NCBI GenBank assembly: GCA_022508705.1
Contig: JAFLUO010000072.1
Location: 1-9,524, forward strand
Length of the DNA stretch: 9,524 nt
Reading direction: 5' to 3'
From: Oscillospiraceae bacterium
GTDB taxonomy: Bacteria; Bacillota; Clostridia; Oscillospirales; Acutalibacteraceae
How positions within the stretch are numbered: the stretch's first letter is position 1; each line of letters starts with the position of its first letter. Under the pieces are notes generated by a model. The model worked only from the letters and a program-made list of their open reading frames with translations. It had not been told where the DNA came from and did not search any database. Of this stretch, positions 1 to 7,014 are shown in pieces. The translations under genes were made by a program, and so were the position numbers.

Positions 1-360
1 AATTACACTCCGAGAATTTCAGGTATTATTCATCGTGAGAACGGTGAAATGAATTTTGCTATGTCGATTTTAAAATCTGCAGACGGCGACGGAAGCTCAT
101 GCCAGAGATATACTTACGCTTATTCAAATCCTCTTGCAGGCAAGGCTAAGTTTATTCATACATATAAGTGTGACGGCAATCCGCTTCCGAGCTTTGAGGG
201 CGAGCCTAAAACCTTAGAGCTTCCCGATATGGATATTGATTCGCTCACCGACCTTATTTGGTCAAATCTCAATGAAGATAATAAGGTTTCATTATTTGTA
301 AGATACATTGATATTGAAACAGGCAAATACGATTCAAGAATAGTTAACAAGAATAAATAA
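1..360 (+). CDS. purO: IMP cyclohydrolase, PurO-like (3' part only)
   Basis: This is the C-terminal 119 residues of a protein whose start lies before the window; the frame is open from base 1 to the TAA at 358-360, so the internal ATG at 49 is not the true start. It contains NYTPRISGI at the left edge, then SSCQRY, then HTYKCDGNPLPSFEGEP and LFVRYID, which I recognise from the IMP_cyclohyd (PurO) family of Clostridia and archaea. That family closes FAICAR to IMP, the last step of de novo purine synthesis, in the cytoplasm. Family members are roughly 200-240 residues, so about half is missing here. The gene is followed after 17 bp by an AICAR transformylase that lacks its own cyclohydrolase domain, which strongly supports the assignment: the two enzymes would catalyse consecutive steps. 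Identity rests on recalled family motifs, not on an alignment. Confidence 0.85.
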   Translation, partial: NYTPRISGIIHRENGEMNFAMSILKSADGDGSSCQRYTYAYSNPLAGKAKFIHTYKCDGNPLPSFEGEPKTLELPDMDIDSLTDLIWSNLNEDNKVSLFVRYIDIETGKYDSRIVNKNK

Positions 361-364
361 GAAT

Positions 365-369
365 TGAGG
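365..369 (+). promoter_or_regulatory. Shine-Dalgarno site for purH
   Basis: GAGGT lies 8 nt before the ATG at 378, in the 17-bp gap after the purO-like gene. It fixes the start of the stand-alone AICAR transformylase and shows that the missing cyclohydrolase domain was not simply lost by a wrong start call. Confidence 0.75.
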
Positions 370-377
370 TTAGTGAA

Positions 378-1562
378 ATGAAAGAATTTGAACTTAAGTA
401 CGGCTGTAACCCTAATCAGAAGCCTTCAAAAATTTATATGCATGACGGTAGTGACCTTCCTATTGAAATTCTTTGCGGTAGACCCGGTTACATAAATTTC
501 CTTGATGCCTTTAATTCTTGGCAGCTTGTAAAGGAACTCAAAGAGGCGCTCGGGCTTCCCGCGGTTACCTCGTTTAAGCATGTAAGCCCCACGTCTGCGG
601 CAGTTGGAATTCCTCTTTCCGATACTCTTAAAAAGGCTTGTTTTGTTGACGATATTGAAGGTCTTGACGATTCTCCGCTTGCTTGTGCTTATGCCCGTGC
701 TCGCGGAACAGACAGAATGTGTTCTTTCGGTGACTGGGTTGCTCTTTCTGACGTTTGCGATGTTACAACTGCAAAAATGATAAAGAGAGAGGTTTCAGAC
801 GGTATCATTGCACCGGGTTATGAGCCTGAGGCACTTGAAATTCTCAAGTCAAAGAGAAACGGCAATTATAACATAGTTAAAATTGACCCTGATTATGTTC
901 CTGATGCTCAGGAGCGCAAGCAGGTTTTCGGCATTACCTTTGAGCAGGGCAGAAACAATTTTGAAATCAACAAAGAACTTCTTTCGAATATTGTAACGGC
1001 AAATAAAGATATGCCCGAAACCGCAGTTCGTGACCTTATAGTTGCTCTTATTACTCTTAAATATACACAGTCAAACTCAGTTTGCTATGCAGTTGACGGT
1101 CAGGCAATAGGCGTTGGCGCAGGTCAACAGTCAAGAATTCACTGCACACGACTTGCAGGCACAAAGGCTGACACTTGGTTCCTTCGTCAGGCAGATAAGG
1201 TTATCAACCTTCCTTTCAAAGAGAATATCGGCAGACCTGACAGAGATAATGTTATCGACGGATATATAAATCAAAACGAAGAAGATGTTTGCGCAGAGGG
1301 AATTTGGCAAAAATACTTCACTGTTAGACCTGAACCCTTTACAAAAGAGGAGCAGGAGGCATATCTCGCAACAAAAGATAACGTTGCTCTCGGCTCTGAT
1401 GCATTCTTCCCGTTCTCCGATAATATTGAAAGAGCATACCGTTCAGGCGTAAAATACATTGCTGAACCGGGCGGTTCAATCCGTGATGATGCTGTTATTG
1501 AATGTTGTGACAAATACAATATGTCAATGGCATTTACAGGTATGAGATTGTTCCATCACTAA
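378..1562 (+). CDS. purH: AICAR transformylase (AICARFT-only PurH)
   Basis: The 394-residue protein is the folate-dependent enzyme that formylates AICAR with 10-formyl-THF to give FAICAR. Motifs match the AICARFT half of bifunctional PurH/ATIC: KHVSPTSAAVG at residues 67-77 (the Lys-His pair corresponds to the catalytic pair of ATIC), TDRMCSFGDWVALSD at 111-125, KYTQSNSV at 228-235, GAGQQSR at 247-253, and DAFFPFSDNIERAYRSG with EPGGSIRDD near the C-terminus. Bifunctional PurH is about 510-530 residues with an N-terminal MGS-like IMP cyclohydrolase domain of about 200 residues. That domain is absent, and the protein starts directly in AICARFT sequence. The ATG at 378 has a GAGGT ribosome site at proper spacing. 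The missing activity is supplied by the gene just upstream. The gene is co-transcribed with purD, which starts 20 bp downstream. Confidence 0.93.
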   Translation: MKEFELKYGCNPNQKPSKIYMHDGSDLPIEILCGRPGYINFLDAFNSWQLVKELKEALGLPAVTSFKHVSPTSAAVGIPLSDTLKKACFVDDIEGLDDSPLACAYARARGTDRMCSFGDWVALSDVCDVTTAKMIKREVSDGIIAPGYEPEALEILKSKRNGNYNIVKIDPDYVPDAQERKQVFGITFEQGRNNFEINKELLSNIVTANKDMPETAVRDLIVALITLKYTQSNSVCYAVDGQAIGVGAGQQSRIHCTRLAGTKADTWFLRQADKVINLPFKENIGRPDRDNVIDGYINQNEEDVCAEGIWQKYFTVRPEPFTKEEQEAYLATKDNVALGSDAFFPFSDNIERAYRSGVKYIAEPGGSIRDDAVIECCDKYNMSMAFTGMRLFHH

Positions 1563-1570
1563 TAAAAAAC

Positions 1571-1574
1571 GAGG
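1571..1574 (+). promoter_or_regulatory. Shine-Dalgarno site for purD
   Basis: GAGG, continuing as GAGGTAAG, sits 8 nt before the ATG at 1583 in the 20-bp gap after purH. No promoter or terminator fits in this gap, so purD is read as part of the same operon. Confidence 0.7.
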
Positions 1575-1582
1575 TAAGACCT

Positions 1583-2851
1583 ATGAAAATAATGGTTGTC
1601 GGCGGCGGCGGCAGAGAGCATGCCATAATAAAAAAAATTAAAGAGAATAAAGATGTAACTGAAATATTTGCTCTTCCCGGTAACGGCGGAATGGCAAAGG
1701 ACGCCACGCTTGTAAATATTGCCGCTACTGATATTGAAAAAATCGTTGAATTTGCAGTTGAAAATAAAATTGATTACGCTGTTGTAGCTCCTGATGATCC
1801 GCTTGTGCTCGGTTGTGTAGATGCACTTGAAGATAAGAGCATACCTTGCTTCGGACCGAGGAAAAATGCGGCGATAATTGAGGGCAGTAAGGTCTTTTCA
1901 AAGGAACTTATGAAGAAATACGGTATTCCGACAGCACAGTATGAAGTATTTTCTGATGCAGATAAAGCTCTCGAGTATGTTGAGAGTTGTCCAATTCCCA
2001 CAGTTATCAAGGCTGACGGTTTGGCACTTGGTAAAGGCGTTATAATTGCGAATAGAAGAGAAGAAGCCAAGAATGCTGTTGTTTCTATTATGAAGGACAA
2101 GCAATTCGGTAAGAGCGGTGACAATATTGTCATTGAAGAGTTTTTAACAGGTCCTGAGGTTTCTGTTCTCTCCTTTACAGACGGAAACGTTGTTGTTCCT
2201 ATGATTTCATCAATGGACCATAAACGTGCAGGGGATAACGATACAGGGCTTAATACAGGCGGTATGGGAACTGTTGCTCCAAATCCGTATTACACTAAGT
2301 CTGTTGCTGATGAATGTATGGAAAAGATTTTCCTGCCTACAATAAAAGCTATGAAGCAGGAAGGCAGAACATTTAAAGGATGTCTTTATTTCGGCCTAAT
2401 GATAACTCCTGACGGACCTAAGGTAATTGAATATAACTGCCGTTTCGGCGACCCTGAAACGCAGGTTGTTCTGCCGCTTTTAGAGAGCGATTTGCTCACA
2501 GTTATGATGGCGGTTACCAACGAAACTTTAGCCGATTGCGATGTAAAATTTGCCGATAAAAATGCCTGCTGTGTTATTATGGCATCTGATGGCTACCCTG
2601 TAAAATATGAAAAGGGGTATGAGATTACAATTCCCGAAGACCTTGAAATTAATGTGTTTGTTGCAGGCGCAACTCTTAAAGACGGCAAGCTTTTAACAAA
2701 CGGAGGACGGGTACTCGGCGTAACTTGTATTGAAGATTCCCTTGAAAGCGCTGTAAAGGCATCTTACGAAGCAGTAGGCAGAATTCATTTTGACAATGCT
2801 TATTACCGTCACGATATCGGTCAAAGAGCGTTAAATTGCAAGGAGGTTTAA
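1583..2851 (+). CDS. purD: Phosphoribosylamine-glycine ligase (GAR synthetase)
   Basis: PurD joins 5-phosphoribosylamine and glycine with ATP to form GAR, the second step of purine synthesis, in the cytoplasm. The 422-residue length is normal for the family. Visible motifs, in order: the N-terminal Rossmann-like GGGGREHA (residues 7-14), LPGNGGM (31-37), the ATP-grasp nucleotide-binding stretch KADGLALGKGV (143-153), GLNTGGMG ending at 229, and EYNCRFGDPETQ (283-294), whose Glu283 and Asn285 are the expected metal ligands. The C-terminal domain after about residue 325 is complete. It starts at an ATG with a GAGG site, 20 bp after purH, and ends 4 bp before purL. Its last codons contain the AGGAGG of purL, so the two are probably translationally coupled. 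Nothing appears truncated or missing. Confidence 0.97.
   Translation: MKIMVVGGGGREHAIIKKIKENKDVTEIFALPGNGGMAKDATLVNIAATDIEKIVEFAVENKIDYAVVAPDDPLVLGCVDALEDKSIPCFGPRKNAAIIEGSKVFSKELMKKYGIPTAQYEVFSDADKALEYVESCPIPTVIKADGLALGKGVIIANRREEAKNAVVSIMKDKQFGKSGDNIVIEEFLTGPEVSVLSFTDGNVVVPMISSMDHKRAGDNDTGLNTGGMGTVAPNPYYTKSVADECMEKIFLPTIKAMKQEGRTFKGCLYFGLMITPDGPKVIEYNCRFGDPETQVVLPLLESDLLTVMMAVTNETLADCDVKFADKNACCVIMASDGYPVKYEKGYEITIPEDLEINVFVAGATLKDGKLLTNGGRVLGVTCIEDSLESAVKASYEAVGRIHFDNAYYRHDIGQRALNCKEV
2841..2846 (+). promoter_or_regulatory. Shine-Dalgarno site deciding the TTG start of purL
   Basis: A perfect AGGAGG lies inside the last codons of purD and is 9 nt from the TTG at 2856. No ATG or GTG start is available near this site in the purL frame, and the residues after the TTG (VYRIFVEKK) match the usual beginning of this PurL type. 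The overlap with the purD end suggests translational coupling. Confidence 0.85.
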
Positions 2852-2855
2852 AGTC

Positions 2856-5800
2856 TTGGTTTACAGAATTTTTGTTGAAAAGAAGAAAGAACTTGCAAAT
2901 GAAGCAAAGGCTTTGTTAAATGATGCTAAAAATCTTCTCGGCATACAAAACCTTAAAGATGTTCGTATTTTCAACCGTTATGATGCAGAAAATATAACGG
3001 AAGAGCTTTTTGATTATGCAGTTAAAACTGTATTTTCCGAACCCCAGCTTGATATTGCAACAAGCGAAATTGTAACTAATGATGCAATAGTTTTCGCCGT
3101 TGAATATCTTCCAGGTCAGTTTGATCAAAGAGCTGATTCAGCAGCGCAGTGTATCCAAATTATTTCTCAGGGTGACAGACCTATTATTCGTTCTGCAAAG
3201 GTTTATGCGCTTTACGGTGAACTCTCTGTCAGCGATATTGCCGAAATTAAAAAGTATGTTATCAACCCTGTTGAAGCAAGGGAGGCATCCCTTGAAAAGT
3301 TTGATACTCTTAAAGTAAACTACGAAATTCCGACAGCTGTTAAAACCCTTGACGGATTTAATTCATATTCCGAGGAAGAGCTTACTCAGTTTGTTGAAAA
3401 TTACGGTCTTGCAATGGATAAAGACGACATTAAGTTCTGTCAGGATTACTTTAAAACGGAGCATAGAGACCCGACCTTAACTGAAATTCGTATGATAGAC
3501 ACTTATTGGTCTGACCATTGCCGTCACACAACATTTTTAACCGTCATTGATGATGTAAAATTTGAAGACGAGCTTTTGCAAAAAGCATATGAGGATTATA
3601 TTTCGGTTCGCAAAGAGCTTGGCAGAACAAAGCCCATTTGCCTTATGGATTTGGCGACTGTTGCCGTTAAGTATCTTAAAGTAAACGGAAAGCTTACGAA
3701 ACTTGATGAATCCGAAGAAATAAACGCTTGCACAGTTAAAATTGAAATTGAAGTTGACGGCGTAAAAGAGCCGTGGTTGCTTTTGTTTAAAAATGAAACT
3801 CACAACCACCCGACAGAAATTGAGCCATTCGGCGGCGCGGCTACCTGCATAGGTGGTGCAATCCGCGACCCGCTTTCAGGCAGAAGCTATGTTTACGGTG
3901 CAATGCGTGTTACGGGTGCAGCAGATCCGACAGTTCCTGTAGGTGATACAATTCCAGGCAAGCTTCCGCAGAGAAAGCTTGTTACTACCGCTGCGGCAGG
4001 TTATTCGTCATACGGCAACCAGATAGGTCTTGCAACAGGAATAGTTGATGAAATCTATCACCCGGGTTATGCTGCTAAAAGAATGGAGATAGGCGCAGTA
4101 ATTGCCGCCGCTCCCGCTGAAAATGTACGAAGAGAAGTTCCTGCTCCGGGCGACGTTGTAATTCTTTTAGGCGGAAGAACAGGCAGAGACGGTATCGGCG
4201 GCGCCACTGGTTCATCAAAGGCTCATAACGCTCATTCTGTTGAAACCTGCGGCGCAGAGGTTCAAAAGGGAAATGCACCCGAAGAAAGAAAATTACAGAG
4301 ACTGTTCAGAAATAAAGATGCCTGCCTTATGATTAAGCGTTGTAACGATTTCGGCGCAGGCGGTGTTTCCGTTGCTATCGGTGAGCTTGCTGACGGCTTG
4401 GAAATAGACCTTAACTCAGTACCTAAGAAATATGACGGACTTGACGGCACAGAGCTTGCAATTTCCGAATCACAGGAAAGAATGGCAGTAGTTGTTGAAA
4501 AAGAAAATGTTGAAGCATTTTTGGCACTTGCCGAAAAAGAAAATCTTGAGGCAACTCCCGTTGCCGTTGTTAAAGCAGATCCTCGCCTTACGATGAATTG
4601 GAACGGTAAGAAAATTGTTGATATCAGCAGAGATTTCCTTAATTCCAACGGTGCAGACAAGCACATTGTAATAACTCCCGAAAAGCCTCAGGACTTTAAT
4701 AAAAAAGTAAGCGGAAGTTTTACCGATAATATCAAGGCTATGGCAGAAGACCTTAATATTTGCTCAAAGAGAGGGCTTTCTGAGCGTTTTGACTCCACTA
4801 TCGGAGCAGGAACGGTTCTTATGCCCTTCGGCGGTAAAAACCAGAGAACACCCATTCAGGCTATGGTGCAGAAAATAAGTGTTGAAGAAAAGCATACTGA
4901 CGACTGTTCGCTTATGTCTTGGGGGTATAACCCGTTTGTAATGGAAAAAAGTCCTTATCACGGTGCATATCTTGCAGTTATCGAGTCAGTTTGTAAGCTT
5001 ATAGCGACTGGTGCAAGTTTCAATGACGTTTATCTTACTTTCCAGGAATATTTTGAAAAACCGGGTCAGGACGGTAAGCGTTGGGGTAAGCCTCTTGCAG
5101 CACTTCTCGGTGCTTTTGAGGCACAAAAAGAATTGCAAATCGGATCAATCGGCGGCAAGGATTCAATGAGCGGTTCGTTTGAAGATTTAGATGTTCCTCC
5201 CACGCTTGTGTCTTTTGCGGTTACTACCGAAAAGACAACCGATATTATTTCTCCCGAATTTAAAAAGGCAGGAAATAAGGTTGTAATTATAAGACCAGAA
5301 TACAATTCTGACGGACTTCCCGACACAGCCTCACTTCTCAGTGTGTTTGAAAAAGTAAGTGCTCTTATAAAGAGCGGCAAAGCAGTTTCCTGCTATACTC
5401 CCGGGCTTGGCGGTATTGCAGAGGCTGTAATGAAGATGTGCCTTGGAAACGGATTCGGCTTCAAATTTAATAATAAGCTTTCAGTTGACGATATTTTCGG
5501 TTACAATTACGCTTCATTCTTACTTGAAGTAAGTGATGCTGAAGATCTCGATGTAATCGGCGAAATTACAGAAGAAACTATACTCGAATTTGCCGATGAA
5601 ACAGTACAAATGTCTGAGATTTACGACCTTTATGAAAATAAGCTTGAAGGTGTATATTCCTGCAATATAACTGAAAATGCTACAACGGTTGAAAACTTTA
5701 ATTATAACGCTGAAAGTTATCCTGCACCTTCAATTAAGTGTGCAAAGCCTAAAGTTCTTATTCCTGCTTTCCCGGGTACAAACTGCGAATATGACAGCGC

Positions 5801-6542
5801 AAAGGCTGTTCGTTACGCAGGGGCTGAGCCTGAAATAATAGTTATTAAAAATCTCACGTCGTCAGCTATTCAGTCAAGTGTTGAGGAGTTTGCAAATAAG
5901 CTTAAAACTGCTCAAATGGTATTTATACCGGGCGGTTTCTCAGGCGGTGACGAGCCTGACGGAAGCGGTAAGTTTATTACTGCATTCTTCCGTAACGCCG
6001 CAATTAAAGACGGAGTTACCGATTTGCTTGAAAACAGAGACGGACTTATGTGCGGTATCTGCAACGGCTTCCAGGCGCTTATTAAACTCGGTCTTGTGCC
6101 TTACGGTAAAATTATTGATACCGATGATAACTGTCCTACGCTCACATTCAATACTATTGCACGCCATCAGTCAAAAATCGTTAGAACAAGAATTGCATCA
6201 AATAAATCTCCGTGGTTGTCACTTACTAATGTAGGGGATGTGTATTCGGTTCCGATTTCACACGGTGAGGGTAGATTCTTAGCCTCTGAAGAACTTATTA
6301 AAAAGCTTGCCGCAAACGGTCAAATTGCTACTCAGTACGTTGACCTTAACGGCAATGCAACCAATGACGTTCAGTTTAATCCCAACGATTCTATGTTTGC
6401 TATTGAAGGTATTACATCACCTGATGGCAGAGTATTCGGAAAAATGGGTCACAGCGAGCGTGTCGGAGCAGGACTTTATAAGAATGTTCCCGGCAATTAT
6501 GACATTAAGATGTTTGAAGCAGCAGTAAAATATTTCAAATAA
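2856..6542 (+). CDS. purL: Phosphoribosylformylglycinamidine synthase, single-chain PurL
   Basis: The 1,228-residue enzyme converts FGAR, glutamine and ATP to FGAM (step 4). Layout: an N-terminal PurS-like region (about 1-150); a linker with WSDHCRHTTF (218-227); a first synthetase half with ETHNHPTEIEPFGG (314-327), GRTGRDGIGGATG (440-452) and DFGAGG (498-503); a second half with GGKDSMSGS (766-774) and PGLGGIAEA (849-857); and a class I glutamine amidotransferase domain from about 966. In that last domain the likely nucleophile is Cys1069 in GICNGFQ, and the other triad members are His1199 and Glu1201 in GHSERVG. This single-chain form of about 1,230-1,240 residues is known from clostridia and bacteroides; many other Firmicutes use separate PurS, PurQ and PurL. 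The start is TTG, chosen from the AGGAGG 9 nt upstream. All key motifs are intact. It is the last gene of the operon and is followed by a terminator. Confidence 0.96.
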   Translation: MVYRIFVEKKKELANEAKALLNDAKNLLGIQNLKDVRIFNRYDAENITEELFDYAVKTVFSEPQLDIATSEIVTNDAIVFAVEYLPGQFDQRADSAAQCIQIISQGDRPIIRSAKVYALYGELSVSDIAEIKKYVINPVEAREASLEKFDTLKVNYEIPTAVKTLDGFNSYSEEELTQFVENYGLAMDKDDIKFCQDYFKTEHRDPTLTEIRMIDTYWSDHCRHTTFLTVIDDVKFEDELLQKAYEDYISVRKELGRTKPICLMDLATVAVKYLKVNGKLTKLDESEEINACTVKIEIEVDGVKEPWLLLFKNETHNHPTEIEPFGGAATCIGGAIRDPLSGRSYVYGAMRVTGAADPTVPVGDTIPGKLPQRKLVTTAAAGYSSYGNQIGLATGIVDEIYHPGYAAKRMEIGAVIAAAPAENVRREVPAPGDVVILLGGRTGRDGIGGATGSSKAHNAHSVETCGAEVQKGNAPEERKLQRLFRNKDACLMIKRCNDFGAGGVSVAIGELADGLEIDLNSVPKKYDGLDGTELAISESQERMAVVVEKENVEAFLALAEKENLEATPVAVVKADPRLTMNWNGKKIVDISRDFLNSNGADKHIVITPEKPQDFNKKVSGSFTDNIKAMAEDLNICSKRGLSERFDSTIGAGTVLMPFGGKNQRTPIQAMVQKISVEEKHTDDCSLMSWGYNPFVMEKSPYHGAYLAVIESVCKLIATGASFNDVYLTFQEYFEKPGQDGKRWGKPLAALLGAFEAQKELQIGSIGGKDSMSGSFEDLDVPPTLVSFAVTTEKTTDIISPEFKKAGNKVVIIRPEYNSDGLPDTASLLSVFEKVSALIKSGKAVSCYTPGLGGIAEAVMKMCLGNGFGFKFNNKLSVDDIFGYNYASFLLEVSDAEDLDVIGEITEETILEFADETVQMSEIYDLYENKLEGVYSCNITENATTVENFNYNAESYPAPSIKCAKPKVLIPAFPGTNCEYDSAKAVRYAGAEPEIIVIKNLTSSAIQSSVEEFANKLKTAQMVFIPGGFSGGDEPDGSGKFITAFFRNAAIKDGVTDLLENRDGLMCGICNGFQALIKLGLVPYGKIIDTDDNCPTLTFNTIARHQSKIVRTRIASNKSPWLSLTNVGDVYSVPISHGEGRFLASEELIKKLAANGQIATQYVDLNGNATNDVQFNPNDSMFAIEGITSPDGRVFGKMGHSERVGAGLYKNVPGNYDIKMFEAAVKYFK

Positions 6543-6586
6543 TTTTAATTATTACTTTCCTAAATTAAATTACTGTTATTAAAATT

Positions 6587-6624
6587 ATCCCTTGCTTTTT
6601 GTAATAGAAGCAGGGGATTTTTTA
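6587..6624 (+). terminator. Rho-independent terminator after purL
   Basis: An 11-bp stem (6587-6597 with 6608-6618, one G-U wobble, a CCC/GGG core) encloses a 10-nt loop and runs into six consecutive T (6618-6623). It sits 45 bp after the purL stop and before the sdpR promoter, so it closes the purine operon. Confidence 0.88.
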
Positions 6625-6661
6625 TTACAACCATTATTTTTAGAAATTTGATTAAAAGCAG

Positions 6662-6689
6662 TTGAAAATATAATAATTTGTGTTATAAT
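6662..6689 (+). promoter_or_regulatory. Sigma-A-type promoter of sdpRI
   Basis: TTGAAA at 6662-6667 and a perfect TATAAT at 6684-6689 are 16 bp apart. TGT immediately before the -10 gives an extended -10 (TGnTATAAT). The predicted transcription start is near 6695-6697, at the left edge of the inverted repeat, so a bound repressor would block initiation. Strength and start site are inferred from sequence only. Confidence 0.8.
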
Positions 6690-6693
6690 ATAT

Positions 6694-6716
6694 TTAACAT
6701 TTAGGTTAAATGTTAA
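6694..6716 (+). promoter_or_regulatory. Probable SdpR operator (inverted repeat)
   Basis: This is a perfect 10-bp inverted repeat, TTAACATTTA and TAAATGTTAA, separated by GGT. It lies 4 bp after the -10 element and covers the predicted transcription start, about 16 bp before the repressor gene. Size, symmetry and place are typical of ArsR-family operators. That the product of the next gene binds it is inference. No T-tract follows, which argues against a terminator. Confidence 0.75.
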
Positions 6717-6732
6717 TATCTATGAAAGAGAG

Positions 6733-7014
6733 ATGAATATGGGTTTACAGCAAACGTTAAAAGCTCTTTCAGACCCTATCAGGCGTGAAATCTTGAATAT
6801 GCTGAAAAACGGCAGAATGTCGGCAGGGGAAATTTCAGACTGTTTTCCCGTTACATCAGCTTCAATATCACGTCATCTGTCTGTTTTGAAAGATGCTGAT
6901 TTAGTAAGAGACACACGTGAGGGACAGTTTATTTATTATCAAATCAACACATCGGTCTTAGAGGAAACGATGCTGTGGATTGCCGATTTGAAGGGAGATA
7001 CCGACAATGATTAA
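6733..7014 (+). CDS. sdpR: ArsR-family transcriptional repressor, SdpR-like
   Basis: A 93-residue winged helix-turn-helix DNA-binding protein. It has the ArsR signature LKALSDPIRREILNML (9-24), a recognition-helix region VTSASISRHLSVLKDADLV (40-58) and the wing REGQFIYYQI (62-71). The metal-site motif ELCVCD of the ArsR/SmtB sensors is missing and the only cysteine is Cys37, so a metal sensor is unlikely. In B. subtilis SdpR represses sdpRI and is sequestered at the membrane by SdpI when the SdpC toxin is present; a similar autoregulated role is inferred from the overlapping sdpI-like gene and the operator upstream. A second in-frame ATG at 6739 is better spaced (6 nt) from the purine-rich AAAGAGAG at 6725-6732 and gives a 91-residue protein, which may be the real start. 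Confidence 0.88.
   Translation: MNMGLQQTLKALSDPIRREILNMLKNGRMSAGEISDCFPVTSASISRHLSVLKDADLVRDTREGQFIYYQINTSVLEETMLWIADLKGDTDND
6991..6997 (+). promoter_or_regulatory. Shine-Dalgarno site for sdpI within sdpR
   Basis: AAGGGAG lies inside the last codons of sdpR, 9 nt before the ATG at 7007. With the 8-bp overlap of the two genes it points to translational coupling of repressor and membrane protein. Confidence 0.75.

Noticed and set aside
49..360. Complete 103-residue gene starting at the ATG at 49
   Set aside because: The frame is open to base 1 and the codons before 49 encode NYTPRISGI, a conserved part of the same family, so this is only the tail of a longer gene.
1774..2133. 119-residue reading frame on the minus strand
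   Set aside because: It is a shadow of purD; the composition is low-complexity Ser/Ala/Leu and it covers the conserved ATP-grasp region of purD.
4262..4666. 134-residue reading frame on the minus strand
   Set aside because: It lies wholly inside purL opposite intact conserved motifs, is serine- and phenylalanine-rich as expected of antisense reading, and shows no recognisable domain.
5878..6234. 118-residue reading frame on the plus strand in another frame
   Set aside because: It overlaps the amidotransferase domain of purL, whose catalytic motifs are intact in the main frame. No family resemblance is seen.
6541..6586. Possible AT-rich inverted repeat just after purL (TTTTAATTATTA with TTATTAAAA)
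   Set aside because: The pairing is interrupted and consists almost only of A-T pairs, which is expected by chance in this AT-rich gap. The clear terminator lies just downstream.
6694..6716. Inverted repeat read as a transcription terminator or attenuator hairpin
   Set aside because: The stem has only two G-C pairs, no T-tract follows, and it sits at the predicted transcription start before an ArsR-family gene; an operator fits better.
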